Below, piece after piece: positions 50,763 to 61,020 of a stretch of 64,000 nucleotides of DNA. Origin of the DNA: Streptomyces griseosporeus (GTDB lineage Bacteria; Actinomycetota; Actinomycetes; Streptomycetales; Streptomycetaceae). The translations under genes were made by a program, and so were the position numbers. The stretch is from positions 186,001 to 250,000 of the forward strand of contig NZ_BNBR01000001.1 of the NCBI RefSeq assembly GCF_014656055.1, written 5' to 3'. How positions within the stretch are numbered: the stretch's first letter is position 1; each line of letters opens with the position of its first letter. Below the pieces are notes generated by a model. That model had not been told where the DNA came from, did not search any database, and saw only the letters and a list, made by a program, of their open reading frames with translations.

Positions 50763-50779
50763 TCGCCTATCGTAGGCGA
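50763..50779. promoter_or_regulatory. Probable MarR operator
   Basis: TCGCCTA-TCG-TAGGCGA is a perfect inverted repeat ending at the base before ATG 50780. A TATCGT hexamer (50768-50773) lies inside it, seven bases before that ATG, so the operator would cover the promoter of a leaderless message. Confidence 0.7.
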
Positions 50780-51418
50780 ATGCTTACGATGCCCTCTCTG
50801 GACTCCATAAGAGCGTCGGACGCACGCGCCGTACGCGACAGCGTCGCCGTGGTCCGCCGGGTGACCCCGGACGACCTCACGCGCCCTACCCCGTGCGCTG
50901 CATGGAATCTGGGCGGCCTGCTCGAACACATGACGGTCCAGCACCGGGGTTTCGCGGCAGCGGCACGAGGGGCGGGCGCCGATATCGCCCTGTGGAAGCC
51001 TGAGCAGCCGGGGCCGGGGACCATCCGGCGTTATCTGACCGCTGCGGACGAGGTGATCGAGGCCTTCGCCGAAGTCACAGCGGCCGACCAGGAGTTCACT
51101 CTGCCGGAGTTCGGCACGGACGCCGTCTTCCCCGCGGTCCGGGCGATCGGCTTCCACTTCATCGACTACGTGGTCCACGCCTGGGATGTGGCCCGCGCTC
51201 TCGGCGACCCCTTCGCTCCGAGTCCGGACCTCCTGGACGCCGCCCTCCCCCTCGCACTCGCCGTCCCGGACGGCACTAACCGCCGACGGCCGAACGCCGC
51301 CTTCGCACCGGCCCAGCCCCACTCCACCCTCCGGGACCCTCTGGCCCGCATCCTGCTCCACCTCGGCCGGTCCCCTTCCTGGGCCCCTCCGGCGAAGTAC
51401 GCGTCCGCCGGTGGGTGA
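50780..51418 (+). CDS. DinB-like / TIGR03086-type metal-binding protein
   Basis: 212 aa. RVTPDDLTRPTPCAAWNLGGLLEHM, with the histidine after the LL pair, and later FHFIDYVVHAWDVARAL carry the three-histidine DinB-fold site of the mycothiol-dependent maleylpyruvate isomerase-like TIGR03086 proteins. It may be a thiol-dependent detoxification enzyme; the substrate is unknown. The ATG (50780, or second ATG at 50789) directly follows the MarR palindrome and appears leaderless. Confidence 0.82.
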   Translation: MLTMPSLDSIRASDARAVRDSVAVVRRVTPDDLTRPTPCAAWNLGGLLEHMTVQHRGFAAAARGAGADIALWKPEQPGPGTIRRYLTAADEVIEAFAEVTAADQEFTLPEFGTDAVFPAVRAIGFHFIDYVVHAWDVARALGDPFAPSPDLLDAALPLALAVPDGTNRRRPNAAFAPAQPHSTLRDPLARILLHLGRSPSWAPPAKYASAGG

Positions 51419-51430
51419 AACAGCCGACTG

Positions 51431-52069
51431 CTACGCAGCGGCCTGCCAGCGGAATCCGTCCGGGTCGGTGAAGGCACCAGTGGTGCAGCCGAGGACGATG
51501 CGGTGCGAGCCGGTGCCGTCGGCGGGGACGCCGAGGTCCTTGGCCAGGGCACGGCGCTTGTACAGCGCGAGCTTGACGGGACTGCACTCGTCGGCGGTGA
51601 ACTCGGCGTACTTGCCCCCGAAGCTCCTGGCCACGGCAAGACCCCGGCCGACGTAGAACTGCTTGGCGGCCTTCACGTCCTCGACGCCGAGCAGGAGGAC
51701 GATCTCGTCGATCTCCCGGGTGGCCGGGCCGGTGTCCTTCTTCGCCGAGGTCGCGACCTTAAAGATCGTTCCGTCCGGGGCCTGGACGACGCCGCCGTAG
51801 CCCCACAGCGACCTCGCGGCCGCCTTGAGCACCGTGGCACCGGCGTCGACCGCGGTTCGCAGGAAGCCGTCGACACTGGCCGGCCCGGACACCGTCAACG
51901 CCAGGGTGAAGCAGCGGAACCCGGTGGAAGGCGCTTCCGAGGCCCGCAGGCCGATACGCGTGTCGACGCCGAACGCGGAGTAGAAGCGCTGGGCACCTGC
52001 GACGTCGGCGACGTCGAGGGTGACCGACGTGAGGGACGTGGGGGATGCGGTGGGTGCTGTCGTTGCCAT
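51431..52069 (-). CDS. Two-domain VOC (glyoxalase-like) protein
   Basis: 212 aa with two tandem VOC modules: SVTLDVADVAGAQRFYSAFGV at about 15-35 and EIVLLLGVEDVKAAKQFYVGRG at about 120-140, each closing with a VxxxPDG or FTDPDGF strand. Likely glyoxalase or dioxygenase-like, but no substrate. A TAGCGT hexamer at 52082-52077 places the transcription start at about 52070, one base before ATG 52069, so the message is probably leaderless; ATG 52075 would then be too close to the -10. Confidence 0.82.
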   Translation of the reverse strand: MATTAPTASPTSLTSVTLDVADVAGAQRFYSAFGVDTRIGLRASEAPSTGFRCFTLALTVSGPASVDGFLRTAVDAGATVLKAAARSLWGYGGVVQAPDGTIFKVATSAKKDTGPATREIDEIVLLLGVEDVKAAKQFYVGRGLAVARSFGGKYAEFTADECSPVKLALYKRRALAKDLGVPADGTGSHRIVLGCTTGAFTDPDGFRWQAAA

Positions 52070-52209
52070 GACCATCACGCTAGAGGCTGGCCGCCGAGTG
52101 CTGCTTCTCCATTCCTGACCGGTCTCGGCGCGGTCCTGACGGCCGGAATCCACGAACTCGTCCGCCACGCGGCGGAGGGTCCCGCGACGGTCCTCTCCGG
52201 GTTGCAGGG

Positions 52210-53520
52210 TCACCTGGATCGCTGTGACGGGGCGGGCGTGCGGGCGACGAGGAGGGCGATGTCGTCGGCGCTGCCGGTGGCCATACCGGCGAGAAGTTCG
52301 TCGCAGAACGTGTCGAGGTCTTCGCGGGCGAGGGCGGCGGCGTGCTGGCGCAGGCGGGTCATGCCGTGCGTGAGATCCTCTCCGCGGCGTTCGATGAGCC
52401 CGTCGGTGTACATGAGCAGGGTGGAGCGGGGCGGCAGGGTTTCGGTGGCGTGGTGGCGCGGGACGGTGGGGTCGACGCCCAGGAGAAGGCCTCGGCCGCC
52501 TTTGAGGTAGTGCGTGTCGCCTTCGTGGGTGACCAGCAGGGGCGGTGGGTGCCCGGCACTGAAGTAGGCCAGGGTCCAGCCTCCGTCGTCGTCCTGGTTC
52601 AGCAGGGCGTACAGGCAGGTGGCCGTGGCGTGCGGATAGAGCGACTGGTGGGCGAGGTCCAGCCGGCGCAGGATGTGCCCGGGCGGTTCCTGGCGGTCGC
52701 AGCCGATGCCGCGCAGCATGTTGCGCAGCTGGCTCATGGTGATCGCCGCGCGCAGGTCGTGGCCGGTCACGTCACCCATGATCATGGTGGTGCTGCCGTT
52801 GGGGAGGGCGAAGCTGTCGTACCAGTCGCCGCCGACTTCGGCGGTGGCGGCGGCGGGCGCGTACCGGGCGGCCATGTGCAGCGGGCCGGATCGGGGAAGG
52901 GCGGGCAGGAGGGAGCGCTGGAGGCGTTCGGCGATGCGCTGGGTCTCGCGGTACAGCAGAGCGTTGTCCACGCCCAGAGCGATGCGGTGGGTCAGGTCCT
53001 CCACCATGGCGAGGTCGTCGTCCGTGAGCGGGGCGCGGTCGGCTGAGCGACCGATCGTCAGGGCGCCGAGGACCTGGCGACGGGCGCGCACCGGGGCGAC
53101 CACCGCCGTGTGGGTACCGAGCTGGTCGAACAGCTCGAGCTGACGGGCGTGCAACGGGTCGGCAGCCTTGTCCGGGCCGGGGATGTCGGCTGCGGTCACC
53201 AACAGGGGGCCGGCGCCGATGAGCACGCGTGACAGCGGCCCGACCGGGACTTCCGGGACGTCGGGCAACAGACCGGTCAGGCCGCCGACCGGCAGTACGC
53301 CGGGGTCGCGGTGGACGACGCTGACCCGGCGGAGACGCCCGTCGTCCTGGAACAGGTCCACCGCGCACCAGTCGGACAGCTGGGGCACCAGGATGTGGCA
53401 CACCCGACGGACCGCGGCATGGGAGTCGAGCGTGCTGGTCATGGCGGTGGTGGTCTCCGCCAGAAGTGTCAGCCGGTCCAGTGCCCGCTGGACCACCTGG
53501 TCCACCTCGAAATCGTCCAT
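52210..53520 (-). CDS. GAF-PP2C (SpoIIE-type) protein phosphatase
   Basis: 436 aa from ATG 53520, which follows a GGAGGGG ribosome site. The N-terminal half is a GAF domain (HAAVRRVCHILVPQLSDWCAVDLF...). A coiled linker leads to a PP2C/RsbU domain with EVGGDWYDSF, GDVTGHDLRAA and LMYTDGLIERR, the Mn-binding aspartates of the family. Such phosphatases reactivate anti-anti-sigma factors in Streptomyces. No partner anti-sigma gene is in the window. Confidence 0.9.
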   Translation of the reverse strand: MDDFEVDQVVQRALDRLTLLAETTTAMTSTLDSHAAVRRVCHILVPQLSDWCAVDLFQDDGRLRRVSVVHRDPGVLPVGGLTGLLPDVPEVPVGPLSRVLIGAGPLLVTAADIPGPDKAADPLHARQLELFDQLGTHTAVVAPVRARRQVLGALTIGRSADRAPLTDDDLAMVEDLTHRIALGVDNALLYRETQRIAERLQRSLLPALPRSGPLHMAARYAPAAATAEVGGDWYDSFALPNGSTTMIMGDVTGHDLRAAITMSQLRNMLRGIGCDRQEPPGHILRRLDLAHQSLYPHATATCLYALLNQDDDGGWTLAYFSAGHPPPLLVTHEGDTHYLKGGRGLLLGVDPTVPRHHATETLPPRSTLLMYTDGLIERRGEDLTHGMTRLRQHAAALAREDLDTFCDELLAGMATGSADDIALLVARTPAPSQRSR

Positions 53521-53712
53521 ACCCCCTCCTTCCCGCCAGGCTCGCGAAGAAGTACCGGGTCCGGCCACGCCTTTCCCTCGAACCGTCGCGGGTCAGGCGA
53601 GCGACGCCAGGGCGGCGTCCGGCCGGGCCGTGGCGTCGGTGGCGACACGGGGACTCCGAGTAGTGGGGAGCACCCAAGGCGCCAAGCCTTGGAGGGGTCG
53701 CCTGTCCGTGGA

Positions 53713-53728
53713 ATACCCCCAGGGGTAT
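53713..53728 (+). promoter_or_regulatory. CstR/CsoR-type operator 1
   Basis: ATACCCC-CA-GGGGTAT is a perfect 7-bp dyad. It matches the C-rich/G-rich palindromes bound by CsoR/CstR-family repressors and recurs at 53750 and 56651. Confidence 0.75.
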
Positions 53729-53749
53729 AACTGTTAAAGTGGGAGTCGG

Positions 53750-53765
53750 ATACCCCCCGGGGTAC
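53750..53765 (+). promoter_or_regulatory. CstR/CsoR-type operator 2
   Basis: ATACCCCCCGGGGTAC, dyad TACCCC/GGGGTA, lies 24 nt upstream of the MBL-rhodanese start and 37 bp after operator 1, so the two flank the promoter. Confidence 0.72.
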
Positions 53766-53789
53766 ATCGCCTGAAAGGAGCCGTGAGCC

Positions 53790-55166
53790 GTGTTCTTCGT
53801 CGACACCCTGGAGTTCGAGGGGCTGGGCAACCGCAGTTACCTGGCCGGCGGGCCCGGTGCCGCGGTGGTCGTGGACCCGCCGCGGGACATCGACCAGGTC
53901 ATCGCCGCAGCGGCCCGTCGCGGGGTGCGCATCGCTTTCGTGGCCGAGACCCATGTGCACAACGACTACGTCACCGGCGGTCTGGAGCTGGCCCGCGTCA
54001 CCGGCGCGCAGTACCTGGTGCCTGCCGGAGCGCACGTGTCGTTCGCCCGCACCCCTGTCGCCGACGGCGACACGGTGACGGTCGACGAGGGGCTGGTGCT
54101 GCGCGCGATCGCCACTCCCGGGCACACCCCGCACCACACCTCCTACGCCCTCACCGAGGACGGGCGCGACGTGGCGGTGTTCACCGGCGGATCCCTGCTG
54201 ATCGGCACCGTCGGCCGCCCCGACCTGGTCGAGCCGCGGCTGACCGAGCAGCTGGCCCGCGCGCAGCACGCCTCCGCCCACCGGCTCGCCGACGAGCTGG
54301 ACGACGAGGTGCCGGTGCTGCCGACCCACGGCTTCGGCAGCTTCTGCTCCTCGTCCCAGGCCGAGGGCGACGCGACCACCATCGGCAAGGAGCGCCAGAC
54401 CAACGACGCACTGACCCTGGACGTGGACACCTTCGTCGCCCGGATGCTGGCCGGGCTGGACGACGTACCCGCGTACTACGCGCACATGGGCCCGGCCAAC
54501 GCCGCGGGCCCCGCGCCGGTCGACCTCACGCCGCCGAGGCGTGCGGACGCCGAGGAGATTGCCTCCCGGCTGGCCGCGGGTGAGTGGGTGGTGGACCTGC
54601 GCAGCCGTATGGCGTTCGCCGAGGGACATGTGGCCGGCTCGTTCAACTTCGAGGGCGAGGGCAAACTCGCCACCTACCTGGCCTGGCTGATCCCGTGGGG
54701 CAAGCCCGTCACCCTGCTCGCCGACACCCCGGAGCAGATCGCCGACGCACAGCGCGAGCTGGCTCGGGTGGGCATCGACCGCCCGGCCGCCGCCGCCACC
54801 GGCGACCCGGCCCACTGGATCCGCGAGGGCGAGAAGCTCGCCGCCTTCCGCCGCGCCCGCTTCGCCGACCTCGCCGACATCCGTGAGCGCGGCGACGACG
54901 TGGTCGTCCTGGACGTGCGCCGGCAGTCCGAGCGCGCGGGCGGCCACATCGACGGGTCCGTCCACATCCCGGTCCACGAACTGCACGGCCGCATCGGTGA
55001 CGTACCGGACGGAGTGGTGTGGGTGCACTGCGCCGGAGGAATGCGCGCGGCGATCGCCGCCTCCCTCCTCGACGCGGCCGGCCGCAAGGTGGTCGCCGTA
55101 GACGACGGCTTCGACGCCGCCTCCGAGGCGGGACTGCCCCTCACCCTTCCCGGCCGCACCGACTGA
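53790..55166 (+). CDS. MBL-fold persulfide dioxygenase-rhodanese fusion
   Basis: 458 aa. The N-terminal metallo-beta-lactamase domain has ETHVHNDYVTGG (HxHxxDH-type, here HVHND), PGHTPHHTSY and GGSLLIGTVGRPDL of the ETHE1/persulfide dioxygenase group. Two rhodanese modules follow: the first (VVDLRSRMAFAEGHVAGS) lacks an active-site cysteine, the second carries it in VHCAGGMRA near residue 413. It would oxidise glutathione or mycothiol persulfide to sulfite. Two CstR-type palindromes upstream place it under sulfide/persulfide control. Confidence 0.9.
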   Translation: MFFVDTLEFEGLGNRSYLAGGPGAAVVVDPPRDIDQVIAAAARRGVRIAFVAETHVHNDYVTGGLELARVTGAQYLVPAGAHVSFARTPVADGDTVTVDEGLVLRAIATPGHTPHHTSYALTEDGRDVAVFTGGSLLIGTVGRPDLVEPRLTEQLARAQHASAHRLADELDDEVPVLPTHGFGSFCSSSQAEGDATTIGKERQTNDALTLDVDTFVARMLAGLDDVPAYYAHMGPANAAGPAPVDLTPPRRADAEEIASRLAAGEWVVDLRSRMAFAEGHVAGSFNFEGEGKLATYLAWLIPWGKPVTLLADTPEQIADAQRELARVGIDRPAAAATGDPAHWIREGEKLAAFRRARFADLADIRERGDDVVVLDVRRQSERAGGHIDGSVHIPVHELHGRIGDVPDGVVWVHCAGGMRAAIAASLLDAAGRKVVAVDDGFDAASEAGLPLTLPGRTD

Positions 55167-55204
55167 CCGCGCTGTCGCGCCACCTGCACGAAAGTGATCA
55201 AACG

Positions 55205-55567
55205 ATGTTGTCGCCCTTTCGCCGCGGCTCCGGCCGCCTCACCCCCCAGTCGGCCCACCAGCGGACCAGCGACGGCACCGCCGTCCTGCTGGACGTACGC
55301 GAAACACCGGAGTGGAACGCCGGACACGCACCCGAGGCGCTGCACCTGCCCCTCTCCCGTCTGGCGGCAGGAGGGTCGCTCCCGGCGGCCGTGCGGGGCA
55401 GGCCGGTGATCACGATCTGCCGCTCCGGTCACCGCTCCCGGCAGGCCGTCAGGCTGCTGGCCGCACGCGGCGTACAGGCCACGGACGTCACCGGCGGCAT
55501 GACCGCCTGGGCGCGTGCGGGGCTGCCGGTCATCGGTCCGGACGGCAGCAACGGTGTCGTGGCGTGA
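55205..55567 (+). CDS. Rhodanese-domain sulfurtransferase
   Basis: 120 aa single rhodanese domain: VLLDVRETPEWNAGHAPEALHLPLSRL and the active-site cysteine in VITICRSGHRSRQA. It is 38 nt downstream of the MBL-rhodanese gene and its stop overlaps the permease start (GTGA). It handles sulfane sulfur within the same operon. Confidence 0.9.
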   Translation: MLSPFRRGSGRLTPQSAHQRTSDGTAVLLDVRETPEWNAGHAPEALHLPLSRLAAGGSLPAAVRGRPVITICRSGHRSRQAVRLLAARGVQATDVTGGMTAWARAGLPVIGPDGSNGVVA

Positions 55568-56316
55568 GCGCTCTGGTCCTGGCCCTGATCGCGGGGGCGG
55601 TGGTCGGGGTCGCGCTCGGCGCGCTCGGCGGGGGCGGCAGCGTCCTGGCCGTCCCGGCGCTGATCTACCTGCTCGGCTTCACTCCGGCCGCCGCGACCAC
55701 CGCCAGCCTGATCATCGTCACGGCCACCTCGCTCACCGCCCTGTACGCCCACGCGCGCACCGGCAACGTCCGCTGGAAAGCCGGCGCCCTGTTCGCCGCG
55801 GCCGGACTGCTGCCCGCGGCCGCAGCGGGAAGCGCCGCATCCCGCCTGCCCCAGCCGGTGCTGACCGCCGCCTTCGCGGCCGTCGCCGCTCTCGCCGCCG
55901 TCACGATGCTGCGCTCCGGCCGTGCCGCCATCCGCCCGGCGGTCGGTGAGGCACGGCCCGCCAAGGCCGCCGGAACCGGCGCCGGGCTGGGTGCGCTGAC
56001 CGGACTGCTCGGGGTCGGCGGAGGTTTCCTCGCCGTCCCGGCCCTGGTCACCGTGCTGGCATTCGAGATGCAGGCCGCCGTCGGCACCAGCCTGCTGGTC
56101 ATCTCGGCGAACGCGCTGGCTTCCCTGGCCACCCGCGGCGCCACCACCGCCGGCGTCGACTGGGCGGTGATCGGCCCCTTCACCGGGGCGGCCATCCTGG
56201 GGGCCTGGGACGGCAAACGCCTGGCCGCGAAGGTCAGCGGCACCCTGCTGCAACGCGCCTTCGCCGTCGCACTGTTGGCCGTGGCCGCCTTCATGCTCGT
56301 CGACGCCCTCACCTGA
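55564..56316 (+). CDS. TauE/SafE-family sulfite/sulfur-compound permease
   Basis: 250 aa, about eight hydrophobic segments, with the two family repeats LGALGGGGSVLAVPALIYL and GLLGVGGGFLAVPALVTV. TauE/SafE proteins export sulfite or sulfonates. The start is GTG 55564, overlapping the rhodanese stop; logically it would remove sulfite made by the dioxygenase upstream. Confidence 0.9.
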   Translation: MSALVLALIAGAVVGVALGALGGGGSVLAVPALIYLLGFTPAAATTASLIIVTATSLTALYAHARTGNVRWKAGALFAAAGLLPAAAAGSAASRLPQPVLTAAFAAVAALAAVTMLRSGRAAIRPAVGEARPAKAAGTGAGLGALTGLLGVGGGFLAVPALVTVLAFEMQAAVGTSLLVISANALASLATRGATTAGVDWAVIGPFTGAAILGAWDGKRLAAKVSGTLLQRAFAVALLAVAAFMLVDALT

Positions 56317-56352
56317 GGAGTCGGACGGATGACCGGCGCACGGCACCCCGGC

Positions 56353-57450
<1,098 letters not shown>

Positions 57451-57610
57451 TCAGCAACACCGTGGCCGACTCACCAGCCGCGGGTGCGCCGAACGACGGT
57501 GGCCCGACCAGTCGGGGCAGGCCGGCCGTGACGTGGCGGCATCCCGCGGATAGGGCGAGTCTGGAAGGACAGCGCGCAGACGGGCGGCAGGGCGGTTCTC
57601 TGGAGGTGCC

Positions 57611-58481
57611 ATGACTGGTGCGGACGGGCGTCGGCCGATCGTGGTGGGGGTCGATCCGGATCCCTCGAAACGGATGGCTCTCGCGTGGGCCGCCGACGAG
57701 GCGGACCGATGACACCTGCCCCTGCGGCTCGTTCACGCCCAGGGCGTGCCGACCGGCGGATACCGGTGGAGGGAGGCGCGGCCGAGCTGGGAGGAGTGGA
57801 ACCGCGCGCTGCACGGACTGGGTGATCAGGTACTCAAGGAGGCGGTGGCCTTCGTCGAGTCCCGGCATCCCGGGGTGGCGGTGTCGAAGCTGCTGGCGGA
57901 GGGCGAGCCCGCGTGGGTGCTGCACGACGAGGCGCGGGGCGCCGCACTGGTTGTCGTGGGGTCCTGTCATCTGAGCAGACGGCGCGAGCTGTTCTCCTCC
58001 GCCTCCGTGTTGCTCCCGCTCACCGCCCACGCTCCTTGCCCGGTCGCGGTCGTGCCGGAGCCGGAGCATGTCGGCCGGCAGCCCGCGTTCATGGTGGTCG
58101 GCGTCGACGGCAGCCCGCATTCGCTGCGGCGGTGGATGTGGCGTTCGAGGAGGCGGCGCTGCGCGGAGCGCTGCTGCGGGCCTTGTACGTGTGGCACCCG
58201 CCGCTCCCCGGTGTCCTCGACGAGGACGCCGCGGTGCGGGAGTGCCACCGGGTGCTCGCGGAGACGGTCGCCGGCCCTACCGCCACGCGTCCGGAGGTGG
58301 AACTGCACCATGACGTCGTCCGCGGACATCCGGTGCAGGTCCTGACGACCGCGTCGGAACACGCTCTCGGCCCGGTCGTGGGACCAGAGGGCACGGAGGG
58401 TTCACCGGGATGCTGCTGGGCTCGGTGAGCCAGGGGGTGCTGCGCCACGCCCACTGCCCCGCAATCGCGGTCCCGGCATGA
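57611..58481 (+). pseudogene. Tandem universal stress protein pseudogene
   Basis: ATG 57611 opens a UspA domain (RRPIVVGVDPDPSKRMALAW) that is cut by an in-frame TGA at 57710-57712. The same frame then continues with HLPLRLVHAQG and ends the first domain with ALVVVGSCHLSRR. The second domain begins VVGVDGSPHS and then moves to another frame (AVDVAFEEAALRGALL) and finally a third (RGHGGFTGMLLGSVSQGV...PAIAVPA, TGA at 58479). One nonsense change and two frame changes make it non-functional. Confidence 0.85.
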
Positions 58482-58559
58482 CGCGGCGAACGGCCTCACG
58501 CACTCGTCCGGGACGGTCCCGGCGGCACCGGGCCGCCCGCCACACCGGATTTCTTCCCC

Positions 58560-58925
58560 CGTCGAGTCCGTACCGGGTGACCCGCTCCCCAGCAGCCCGG
58601 AATCGAGGTGGCGCACTTGGCGGTGCTCGGTCACCCGCGCGGTGTCCGGTGTGAGCCACTCTCCCCCCGCGGGCCGGAAACGCAGCGGCAGCCAGTCGGG
58701 AAGGTTGACCATGTCCTCGTTCTCGACCCGCCGCCCCGCCACGACGGAGGTGAGCCGGTTGTAGCAGCCGGCCGCGTACATGCCCGGTAGTGCACCTCGT
58801 CGGCCTCGCACTCGGGCAGCGTCCCACGGGTGGCGAAGCAGCCGTTGCCGAGCGTGCCACAGCGACTCGCGCAGGCGTACGTCCGCGGGCTCGTATCCGT
58901 CGGACTTCCAGGTCCAGGCCGCCAT
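58560..58925 (-). pseudogene. Fragment of a GH65 glycosyl hydrolase/phosphorylase gene
   Basis: From ATG 58925, AWTWKSDGYEPADVRLRESLW matches the N-terminus of family 65 enzymes (trehalose or kojibiose phosphorylase type). The next segment LGNGCFATRGTLPECEADEV is in another frame, and the original frame resumes with MYAAGCYNRLTSVVAGR and VENEDMVNLPDWLPL. Homology stops after about 120 residues of a protein normally near 790. Confidence 0.75.
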
Positions 58926-58984
58926 GCCGGTTCCCCTTCGCCACTCGGTGGGCTCCGGCCGTGGCCAGGCCGGCCCAGTTCCCG

Positions 58985-59848
58985 TCAGACCCGCTGGGGG
59001 ACGATCGCGACGGGGCAGGCCGCTCGGTGCAGCAAGGTGTGCGTCACCCGGCCGAGCTGGAGACCGAAGCGCGCGGACCTGCGGCGTGCGCCGACGATCA
59101 CCAGGTCCGCGGCGGCGGACCGGTCGACCAGGAGCCTGCCGGCCGGACCCTCGATCACCGTGCGGCGGACCCGCACGGCCGGGTGGTCCGCAGCCGCGTC
59201 GGCGGTCAGCGTGTCGATCAGGGCGAGGGCCTGTTCGTCGTGCCGGTGGGCGGGTTCGGGGGACGGCCTCGCGTGCTCGGTGGGGCAGCGCCAGGTGTGC
59301 ACGACGTCCAGTTCGCAACCGCGGGTCTCCGCCTCGCGGAAGGCGAACCGGACTGCTTCGGCGCTCGTCTCGGCGTCCTTGACGCCGAGCGTGATCCTCT
59401 CGTGCGTGGCGGCCAGCGCGGCCTTGTCGCCTCGCACCACGATGACCGGGCAGTAGGCGCGGGCTGCGACTGCCAGGCTGACGGAACCCAGCAGGGCCTC
59501 CGCCACCTGTCCACGACCCCAGGCGCCCAGGATGACGGCGGAGGCGTTGTCGCCTTCGCTCATGAGGGCGAACACCGCTTCGGCGGGCACCGTCTCGGTG
59601 GTGACCTTCAGATCGGGGTCCGTCCGCCGCACGCGCTCCGCGGCGGAAGCCACGATGTGCTCGGCCAGCACCCGCTCCGAGGTCCGCTCCCGCCTGAGGT
59701 TCGGCACCGTCTTCTCGTAGCGCTCCCAGAGGGAGGCGTAGACCAGGCGCAGAGGCAGACCGTGGCGGGACGCCTCGTCCACCGCCCAGTCGACGGCCGC
59801 AAGGCTGCCGTCCGATCCGTCGACGCCAACGACGAAGGGCAGTTCCAT
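58985..59848 (-). CDS. Tandem-domain universal stress protein
   Basis: 287 aa, two UspA domains. The first begins PFVVGVDGSDGSLAAVDWAV and ends SAVILGAWGRGQVAEALLGSVS, a good ATP-binding G-2x-G-9x-GS match. The second begins RITLGVKDAETSAEAVRFAF and ends VIVGARRRSARFGLQLGRVT. Close to a decayed second copy at 57611. In streptomycetes such proteins cluster in hypoxia/dormancy loci with hydrogenase and CBS genes, as here. Confidence 0.9.
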   Translation of the reverse strand: MELPFVVGVDGSDGSLAAVDWAVDEASRHGLPLRLVYASLWERYEKTVPNLRRERTSERVLAEHIVASAAERVRRTDPDLKVTTETVPAEAVFALMSEGDNASAVILGAWGRGQVAEALLGSVSLAVAARAYCPVIVVRGDKAALAATHERITLGVKDAETSAEAVRFAFREAETRGCELDVVHTWRCPTEHARPSPEPAHRHDEQALALIDTLTADAAADHPAVRVRRTVIEGPAGRLLVDRSAAADLVIVGARRRSARFGLQLGRVTHTLLHRAACPVAIVPQRV

Positions 59849-59950
59849 GACGCCACCGCCTTCTCTCGGGCTGCCTCACGTGCAGCAGGGCTTCACTGTC
59901 ACGGTCCCACTCCGGCGACGGCCCGAGCATGAGCGGTTCGGCCCTTTCCT

Positions 59951-59964
59951 GGGACGTTCGGCCC
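59951..59964. promoter_or_regulatory. Possible DosR/OsdR-like box
   Basis: GGGACGTTCGGCCC matches 11 of 14 positions of the core of the mycobacterial DosR consensus (GGGACTWWAGTCCC). It lies between the USP start (59848, minus) and the DUF4389 gene (60172, plus). It is a single imperfect site, so support is weak. Confidence 0.3.
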
Positions 59965-60171
59965 GGCTCCGTGCCCTGTCAGCCCATGAGCCGTGTACGC
60001 CGTCCGACGGATGCTGAAGAGCAGAAGACCGGTGGAGGCCCTCATGGACCGATGGTTCCCGCCGTCGGCAGCCCGGCCCCTTTGCGCCACCCGTCTTCGC
60101 CGGCACCAGCGCGGCGGCACCCGGCAGCAGAGCCGGTGACCGCCGCCGGATTCCAGAAGGGACCGGTTCGC

Positions 60172-60855
60172 ATGAGCACCAAGACCATCCCCCCGGTGCC
60201 GCCGCCCGTCGTGGCCCCGCCGGTGCACCCGGCCCGGCTGACCGCGGTCCTCGACGCACCCCTGTCTCGCTGGCTGTGGCTGGTGAAGTGGCTGCTCGCC
60301 CTCCCCCACTACGTCGTCCTGTGCTTCCTCTGGTTGGCGTTCCTGGTCACCAGCGTCGCGGCCTTCTTCGCGATCCTCTTCACCGGCCGCTACCCACGGC
60401 CCCTGTTCGACTTCAACACCGGGGTCCTGCGGTGGTCCTGGCGGGTGAGCTACTACACGTACGGCGCCCTGGGCACCGACCGCTATCCGCCGTTCACCCT
60501 CGCCGATGTCCCCGACTATCCGACCCACTGGGACCTGGAGTATCCCGAGAAGCTGTCCCGAGGCCTGGTCCTCGTCAAGTGGTGGCTGCTGGCGATCCCG
60601 CACTACCTCGTCCTGGGATTCCTCCTCGGAGGCCTCCACGCCGGCTGGGACGCCGGAGGGCTGATCGGCCTGCTGACCCTGATCGCCGCCGTCGCTCTGG
60701 GCTTCACCGGTCGTTACCCGCATGGCCTGTTCGACCTGATCATCGGGCTGAACCGGTGGGTCCTGCGCGTGGCGGCCTACGCGGCCCTGCTCACCGACGT
60801 CTATCCGCCGTTCCGGCTCGACCAGGGCGGCCACGAGCCGGCGCCGGCGCCGTGA
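60172..60855 (+). CDS. DUF4389 membrane protein
   Basis: 227 aa from ATG 60172 (AGAAGGGA about 9 nt upstream). It contains two internal repeats, each a helix ([16 protein letters not shown] and [17 protein letters not shown]) followed by [12 protein letters not shown] or [12 protein letters not shown] and RW.LRV.YY/AAY. This is the DUF4389 layout. Role unknown; members are frequent next to universal stress and CBS genes in actinomycetes. Confidence 0.9.
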   Translation: MSTKTIPPVPPPVVAPPVHPARLTAVLDAPLSRWLWLVKWLLALPHYVVLCFLWLAFLVTSVAAFFAILFTGRYPRPLFDFNTGVLRWSWRVSYYTYGALGTDRYPPFTLADVPDYPTHWDLEYPEKLSRGLVLVKWWLLAIPHYLVLGFLLGGLHAGWDAGGLIGLLTLIAAVALGFTGRYPHGLFDLIIGLNRWVLRVAAYAALLTDVYPPFRLDQGGHEPAPAP

Positions 60856-61020
60856 CGACGCCCGCCGGCACCTCGGCATGGTGTGCGCGGTCACCGGCCG
60901 GATCGGCCGGCACGAGGACCACCGGTCGCCCTGAGCCGCGTCCACCGACGGGCCGGCGAGGACACGACATGCGGACAAGCGCGGCGTGACGGCGCGGCGG
61001 TCCGCAGAAGGGAGAGCGTC

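Noticed and set aside
52077..52082. An eleventh AraC-type site, because TAGCGT precedes the two-domain VOC gene
   Set aside because: The expected half-sites 21 bp upstream are absent; TAGCGT here is only a common -10 of a leaderless gene.
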